Source of the DNA: Isoetes taiwanensis
Taxonomy: Eukaryota > Streptophyta > Lycopodiopsida > Isoetales > Isoetaceae
DNA length: 64,000 nt
Assembly (NCBI GenBank): GCA_021234155.1
Contig: JAJEKV010000006.1
Location: 15,080,902-15,144,901 of the forward strand
Reading direction: 5' to 3'
Below, in pieces: positions 58,301 through 64,000 of the stretch. A program made the position numbers and the translations under genes. Position 1 is the stretch's first letter. Each line of letters starts with the position of its first letter. The notes beneath the pieces were generated by a model. That model searched no databases. It was not told where the DNA came from and saw only the letters and a list, made by a program, of their open reading frames with translations.

Positions 58301-59331
58301 TTATGTGCAGGATTCAGGTTTTTCTTTGCCGAAAAAAGGTAATTTGTCGCCCTAACCTTGCAATTTGCCACCCAAAACCTTTTTTTTTTTTTTGTTTTTC
58401 TTAGTTTTTAGGTTTTTTTTGTTTTTTGATAGGTAGGCCGTTAGGTCCATGAGTTAGGCCCCGCTGTTGCCCCCACAGTAAGGGGCGAACGATGGTGAGT
58501 GCCTTGTTCCGTGGGCTGAGCTTGGCCTATTTTAGAAAAAAAATAATAATAACAATTTAAGCAAATAATAATTCAAGAGTAAAAAAAAAAAAAAGAAAAC
58601 CAAAGAAGAAAAGAAATTGGTTGCCTTCCCTTAAACGACAAGCCCGAGAGGGGCTTTTTTAGGGTCGCTGCGTGTTGCTAAGAGCATAGGCATGCCCCTT
58701 GCCCGGTATTGCCGCATTTATTTGCGCCATGCCGGGGTGGTGGCAATCGTTGAAGCTTAAGGCAACTAGGGTCATCCTTTATTAGAGTATAACCCTCGCC
58801 GACGCCGTTGTTGGCCCTGGTCACGCCCGGTGTCGAAAGGTGTCGCGTTGTACTTTTATTAAGGGTTAGAAGAATGTTTTATTAATTCACACCCTAGTTC
58901 CTGATGGTGTTGTTGATGAAAGTCCGACACTAATATAGGAACTGGCGTATGTTTTGATAAGCATTCGATTGGTCTCGTCTTTTGAAAAAAGCGTGACCTG
59001 GGGACAAGTGCAATGCATTTAAAACTTGCTAGCCTTGCATTTTGGCAGTAGCTGGGCTATAGATCATAAATCGTGTTTTGGTCCTTTTATTTGTTACCCT
59101 ATAATTGGCCTTGCACATACATACTCATGTTAGGGTCTTAGTGTAGTAGGAATAGGAAGCGTAAAATTAGCGTTTTGTTTTGGTTAGAGTGAGTTGATTT
59201 ACCCTCATGTGCTAAGCACTAAATTCAAAGTTTTATCTTTGCTTGACTTGTAGGTGTTGCTGTTGTCAGTTGTGTATTATCGCGGAGTCGCATTTTGCTA
59301 GTCTGCTAGACAATCCTTTAAAACAAGCAGT
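58301..59331 (+). other. Leader region of the kinase-like gene, no gene seen
   Basis: GC-mixed sequence with A and T runs (58379-58394, 58581-58594) and no supported ORF. A short palindrome CCCGAGAGGGGCTTTTTT lies near 58643. It probably contains the promoter and 5' UTR for the ORF at 59332. Confidence 0.35.
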
Positions 59332-60960
59332 ATGACTTCAGAAGAGAGAGCGGAAGTTAACTTGCAACCAAATGTGGCATTAGTGTCTCAGATAGAGCCG
59401 CAAGCGTCTCAAACACAGGCTACAGAGCTGCAACCTGAGTCATCTTCTGCAGCACTGCCACGTAGAAAAAGAAGTAGACCACAACAAGCATGGTCTACTT
59501 TGAGACCAGATTTTATGAACTGGTTGTGTAATCGGCTGTGCAATGCCTCAGCTCAAGATTTGGAATTGATTACTAGCAGCGAGGAAGGATGGCTAGACTA
59601 CCATGCAGGGCTGGTAAAAGATGCCGAGAGGGCTTTTAAGCTTCGAATGATGGAGCTAGAGCCTGCAAAGAGTGAGCAAGAGAGGTATACATGGATAGTG
59701 GGTAATATCAGCCGCACTACCGGCAATATGATCACAGAAGTTGCAAATTTGAGTAGTCATCGCTTGAGGCTAGAGCTGAAAGAAAAAGCCAGCACATGGA
59801 ATGCGGCATGGACCAACAGAAAATTGAAGAAAGGAGCCCATCAACCCCCCCATCTTGTTAAGAAAGTGTTGGCACAAACCATAAAAGCCAAACGTCCTGG
59901 TGAGACAGATAGGGAGTGGGAAGCTCGTAGAAGAGCAGATGCTAAGACTACTTGGTTTGCCATGGTAGACTCATCACAAATAATAAACAGACAACGAATT
60001 GGTTCTGGTTCATATGGCGCAGTGTACAAGTGCAATATTTTAGGGTCTAGTTTTATTAAGGATGAACCTTATTGTGTAAAACTTCAACATAATAATTTTC
60101 AGTCTAGTACAGAACCCAATAAGTTAGTGGAAGCTATGCTGAAGAACATGAGGGAGTCAGGAATGCAAGTTAGGCATGGGTGTATCATCATACATTGGTG
60201 GTAGCAAACCGGCCTAGAGAGACAAGGCTTAATTTTCCCATTTTGGAATGGAGGTTCGTTGGCAACCTTCTTCACAAGTCATGGGTCCAATGCCTTTGCT
60301 GAGCTTGCATTTAAGAAGTTGGGAGCTGTCCCCCGAGTTGAGATCGGACTTGAGGCTGCTTTGAGGAGCCTTGAGAAAAGAAAGAATTATTTGTTGCATC
60401 TAGGGTTGGGGACTTAGCAATGTCATTCTCAGAAGGCGGACTCTAAAAGCTCCATCAAGAAAGATATTTGCATATGGACTTGCATCCCGGGCAATATATT
60501 GCTCCATTTTGATTATGGAAAGGAGAAGGGATGTATTAATCCTCGGTACGTATACATTGGCATTTGTGATTGGGGTGAATCCGGGTTGATCCACGAGGCG
60601 GTGGAGGTAAAACGATGGCATTACAAGGGTATGGATGGCGAAGGTAAGAAAAGAATTGAGATGGAAAGGGCCAGCATCCATATATGCATGATGATCTTTT
60701 TGGTAGTGGCTCAAGACGATGCACGCAAGGGTTGACTTTGATTTATACCGGGCAGCTGACATTGTCTACTACTTAGGCCGACTTTGCTAGTAAGCACTCC
60801 TACATGGAGTCAATAGGAAACTTGGAGCAGCAAGGCAAGCATCGGAGAATGTGCGACTATTTGAAACATTGCGTTGAGTCGCCAATGAGGGACAAAACAC
60901 GAAAATTTGATATGGCCCACTACTTGACACAATGCGGGGCTTGATTTTCATTGCTCTCCA
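59332..60960 (+). pseudogene. Kinase-like protein gene, N-terminal part open, catalytic part decayed
   Basis: ORF 59332-60204 (290 residues) starts MTSEERAEVNLQPN, has a Gln/Ser/Pro-rich leader, a basic patch (PRRKRSRPQQ), a novel helical domain (about 55-215), and then a protein-kinase N-lobe: RIGSGSYGAVYKC (glycine loop) and CVKLQH (the lysine position). After 60204 other frames carry LIFPFWNGGSLATFF (hinge-like), RYLHMDLHPGQY (catalytic loop, HxDLxxxx) and VYIGICDWGESGLI (DWG where DFG is usual). So a full kinase-like domain once followed, now in pieces in several frames. The DWG and altered loop suggest a divergent family even before decay. No intron is seen. Host family unknown. Confidence 0.6.
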
Positions 60961-62332
60961 ATTCCGTTACGTAACGAGGCCACAATTGGAATCAGATTGA
61001 TTCTTCAACTTGGCCGGGGTGGCGACGATGCATTAGACCAAGCTGGTCCTAGTCACGCCTAGCGTGCATATTCACTTACATTCAAACATCCTTGTATTAC
61101 ATAATATTCCAACTAAATTCATTAAACACTTTTCGATGCTATTTGAAAGATTATTGTCTATGTGTGTTGTGTAGCTTAGTTTTCATTTTAGGTGTGTTTT
61201 TGTGTTATTTATTCTATGCTTTTTTATATGTCGCAGCTAACTAAACATTATAAAGACAAGAAGTCAAAAGCACACCTATACAAGTCGGTCGGTGCACCTA
61301 TAGAAGTCGGCGAAATCCAAATTATGTCCCACGAAACAGGGATCTAAGAATTGAATTCTGACCCACGGAATGTGGAGTGCGTCGAGCAGCGAGGATCAGC
61401 ATGGATTTTCGGTTCCCTCTAATTTGAGGACCCCCTCTACTCAGTCTCCTTGGCATCAAGGCTTGGAGAACGAGCTTGAGATGTCACCGCTTCGGCAAAT
61501 GGAGAGAGCTGCGGCATGCAAGGGCGAATGAGTTTCGCACTCGGCAGCAGAGTTAAGAAGGTTGCGTCATGATGGATGAAGTTTCAAAGAGGGATAATTG
61601 CACCATCACGCAGGTGCATAATGTAGCCGGCGAGGCGGGGCGCTATTGTCCAAGTGGAGCGGAACTACGACGATGTAATCACAAATTTGGACAAGAATGA
61701 GTTTGAAAGTGAGTGGCCTAGTAGGCGGGGGTAAGTATAAGGCTCACGAAAGCAAGAATGCTGTGGTTCGAGCAAAAGCAAATCGGCGTCATGTCCAAGT
61801 GAAGGGACATTTACCCCACAACGGTGAGTTTAGTAAGAGTTTTTTGCAGCAAAGTATACTACGAAGCTTGTGAAGGAAGTGCCCGTAAAATTATGGGAGT
61901 AGGAAATGGAGGCAAGGAAGCGGTAGTGGCGGCACAAAAGAGGGTCAAGCTATCGGAAGATAGCGAGAGTGGGCCATGGTGAGCCCATCACCATTACATA
62001 CCTTGTTGCCGACGCCATCCAACTTTTAGAGGTGATGGGGTAGCCGCCCGAGCCGTGAATGACCTTGTGGATATTCGGCCCAACTAGAGAATGAGAGAAG
62101 TCGGAACCTAACACTTTCTCAAGAGAATATTCGCTGAAGGACCGTGCCGATGGGTATGACAAGATGGCATTTGAATTAGAGGACGCTAAACGGCAACTAG
62201 CGGCATTAAAATGTGGAGGCAACGGTCCTTAGAGAAAACAACGAGCACTTGCGCAATTTGACCAGATCGTTAGACTCACGACCCTTTTAGGGTGACTTCT
62301 GAGCGTCGATATCCTATCTCCCTCGCGAGTAT
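60961..62332 (+). pseudogene. Middle part of the kinase-RING gene, coiled-coil remnant
   Basis: Highly degraded. A frame near 62110-62230 reads EYSLKDRADGYDKMAFELED then AKRQLAALK, a charged heptad-like helix, so a coiled coil probably linked the kinase and RING parts. 61900-61960 reads AVVAAQKRVKLSEDSESGPW. Nothing else is identifiable. Confidence 0.4.
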
Positions 62333-62750
62333 TTGTATGAGAGTCGATGGGAAGAGCTAAAGGTTGTTGATTACGACATTGCCAATTTTGTGGTGACAAC
62401 CCGACACAAAAATGGGTACACTCTAGGGTGTGGGCATCGTATGCACATGCGATGTGTTCTTGATTGGATGTTGCAAAAGCCGCTTACGTCCAACCTTGCA
62501 AGACGGATGGATTTTTCCCGAAGTTACAATATGCCATATTTAATATGCAAGGTCGCATGCCGCCGTTGCCACATTTGACCGCCGCGGGGAGGGATGGGCG
62601 ATGCACACTTTTCAAACCTTTCGCGAGATGGAATTGTGGAGGGGGTGAGGAGCCGCTGCGTGAAGGAGAGACAGTGCCAGACATTAACCAGTTCTTACCA
62701 CCACCTCCAGGGCCGCAGGGTGATTATATTGATCCAAATGACCAATGAAA
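62333..62750 (+). pseudogene. RING-H2-like domain remnant at the end of the kinase-RING gene
   Basis: Reads GYTLGCGHRMHMRCVLDWML, the central CxHxxHxxC of a RING-H2 ubiquitin-ligase domain, then after a break CKVACRRCHI for the last Cys pair. The first Cys pair appears as YDIA in place of CxxC, so zinc site 1 is lost. Acidic, Pro-rich sequence follows (LREGETVPDINQFLPPPPGP) to a stop near 62747, which looks like the real C-terminus of the gene. Confidence 0.55.
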
Positions 62751-62759
62751 ATGAGATAT

Positions 62760-63530
62760 TACATTTTTAGACATGCCAAATTTTGACCTGTATCATTTTG
62801 TGAATGGCGGGTATAATGACGTTATTTCAAACAAGGTATAATGATGTTATCCAAGGATCGAGTAGTGCTCATAGTAAAAGCATCGAGACTTCCAAATTGC
62901 TCTTTCGTTTTCTGTTTGACGAGTAAAGGCATTGAGACTTCCCAATCTCTTTTATCCTGGCTTAGTCTCTTTTGTTTGTCCTCTTTGCTCACCCTGGCTC
63001 ACCCTGGCTGAGTCTCCTTCGTTTTCTGTTTATCGTATCTAATTTGCCCCCTAGGATGACATCGCTCACTCAGGTGGCGAATTAGATACGTTAAGCAGGA
63101 AACTCGAAAAGGGAGTAAGCCAAGAGCGCGACCCTCTTGGATGGTCATGGTTGGATGGTGAGTGAGTCAAAACATCTGCACACGCAACCCTCTTGAATGG
63201 TTGTCAGGTCACCAGGCCTTATATTCTCCATGGCAAACAATATAGACTTCTCGAAATTCTTGTTACCTCCTTTAGAAGGAGCGAGCTTTGCTCTCACTCT
63301 CTTTTGCGTGTCTCTGTGTCAATGTATCTTAGATACTTTGCTAGGTTATATTACACAAAGACGCCAAAAAATGGGGGTCGGAGCGTAAATCGCTCGTTCT
63401 AGAGGAGGTTACAAGGTTTTGAGTACTCTATTTTTATTGTGGCCACGGAGGATATAAGGCCTAGTGGTTGCTTGCGCATTACTGTGGGTTCATTAGATGT
63501 TAGTGATTGAAGCAAGCTTTGACTCCTGAA
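62760..63530. repeat. Repeat-rich spacer with GCATYGAGACTTCC copies
   Basis: GCATCGAGACTTCC-like words occur at 62880, 62930 and again at 63536 in the hairpin. CTCACCCTGGCT is doubled near 62985. No gene: the frames at 63193-63402 overlap and show no domain. Confidence 0.5.
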
Positions 63531-63535
63531 TTCAA

Positions 63536-63655
63536 GCATCGAGACTTCCCCGTTTTTCTTTCCCCCCGGCTCTTTGGGCAATGTAGCTTAGTTTACATGC
63601 TAAGTTCCATTGTCCAAAGAGCCGGGGGAAAGCAAAGATTGGGACGTCTCGATGC
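63536..63655. repeat. Long foldback hairpin 1
   Basis: Left arm 63536 to about 63583 (GCATCGAGACTTCC ... CCGGCTCTTTGGGCAATG) pairs with right arm about 63608-63655 (CATTGTCCAAAGAGCCGGGG ... CGTCTCGATGC). The inner part also pairs (AGCTTAG with CTAAGTT). Near-perfect over about 48 bp per arm. It may be a foldback MITE or an inverted-repeat small-RNA source. Confidence 0.85.
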
Positions 63656-63866
63656 CTAGACCCAGGTCTCGAGGCGTCAGAGGTGAGAGCGCACTCTAAT
63701 TTCAAGCCAAAGTGGTGCATGGGCGTTGTCCATCTATATAGTGGCTGTTAGGCACCAAATCATGGAACATCCTAACTCCTTCTATTGATGGAGAACCTTG
63801 AGCATCACTATGACTTGAAATTGGAGGGGCGATCACGTTAACTTTTGTGCGCCAAATGTCGGCATT

Positions 63867-64000
63867 TGGATGCCATCACGGACCTATAATTTGTACCTCC
63901 ATTCCTTTGGGTGGCACATGCCATGCAAACCCATTCGGGTATTCAGCGCATGTGCCACCCAGAGGAATAGAGTATAGATTATAGGTCCAGATAGCATTCA
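63867..64000. repeat. Long foldback hairpin 2, cut by the window end
   Basis: Left arm 63867-63921 (TGGATGCC ... GGGTGGCACATGC) pairs with right arm 63948-64000 (GCATGTGCCACCC ... TAGCATTCA), roughly four bases in five matching, with a 26-bp loop. The window ends at the arm, so it may extend further. Confidence 0.8.

Noticed and set aside
58600-58760. A tRNA or SINE head in the GC-richer block
   Set aside because: No A-box/B-box pair with proper spacing and no cloverleaf could be drawn.
59332-62750. Giant-virus origin of the kinase-RING gene
   Set aside because: Divergent kinases and RING proteins occur in such viruses, but no other viral gene lies nearby and the sequence alone does not show it.

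Overview
The window reads as nuclear DNA from a land plant with a large, repeat-rich genome. The evidence is plant-type L1 LINEs (a DUF4283-like and CCHC ORF1, APE endonuclease, RT and zf-RVT), a B3-like domain, and fragments of plant gene families: GH10 xylanase with its CBM, TFIIIC subunit GTF3C3, PDR-type ABCG transporter and TORTIFOLIA1/SPIRAL2 HEAT protein. I cannot place the species; a seed-free plant would fit. No rRNA, tRNA or CRISPR was seen, and no complete, clearly working host gene can be shown. Most of the window is transposable elements of several ages nested in one another, with gene scraps between them.

Layout. 1-6.8 kb: AT-rich sequence with a (TA)n tract and a three-exon GH10 xylanase remnant. 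6.82-13.76 kb: a nearly full-length L1 LINE on the minus strand (poly-A, both ORFs, target-site duplication), broken in ORF2. 14.0-14.9 kb: a duplicated block enclosing a 48-bp tandem repeat. 15.98-28.66 kb: a large reverse-transcriptase element flanked by direct repeats of about 2.4 kb, read on the minus strand. Each repeat carries a SAP-like exon. The body holds a 459-residue ORF of unknown type, a decayed RT with YIDD, and an opposite-strand, intron-containing B3-like gene. One repeat copy is split by a 1.9-kb non-autonomous Helitron. The RT looks nearest to Penelope-like or unclassified RTs rather than Ty1 or Ty3.

29-38 kb: four cleanly spliced internal exons of GTF3C3, then two exons of a damaged ABCG/PDR gene, a (TA)n module, a possible plastid-targeted small gene, a degenerate GGAATCTT array, and a single TOR1-like exon. 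38.9-45.5 kb: Ty3-type and gag-like fossils; the integrase remnant is split by a 1.67-kb insert with an 8-bp duplication. 46.0-53.2 kb: an old element with TGCGGC-type repeats and a decayed protein, cut by a second L1 LINE (19-bp target-site duplication) whose RT core is deleted. 53.3-57.9 kb: two long TTC tracts and unrecognised exon-like pieces. 57.9-62.8 kb: a possible hAT-like end followed by a decayed kinase-like, coiled-coil and RING-like gene. 62.8-64 kb: a repeat family and two long foldback hairpins.

The genes do not form a pathway. What links them is mobility: insertion of elements into elements, and capture or partial duplication of host exons. The best candidates for something undescribed are the direct-repeat RT element with its SAP exon and opposite-strand B3-like cargo, and the kinase-RING gene.
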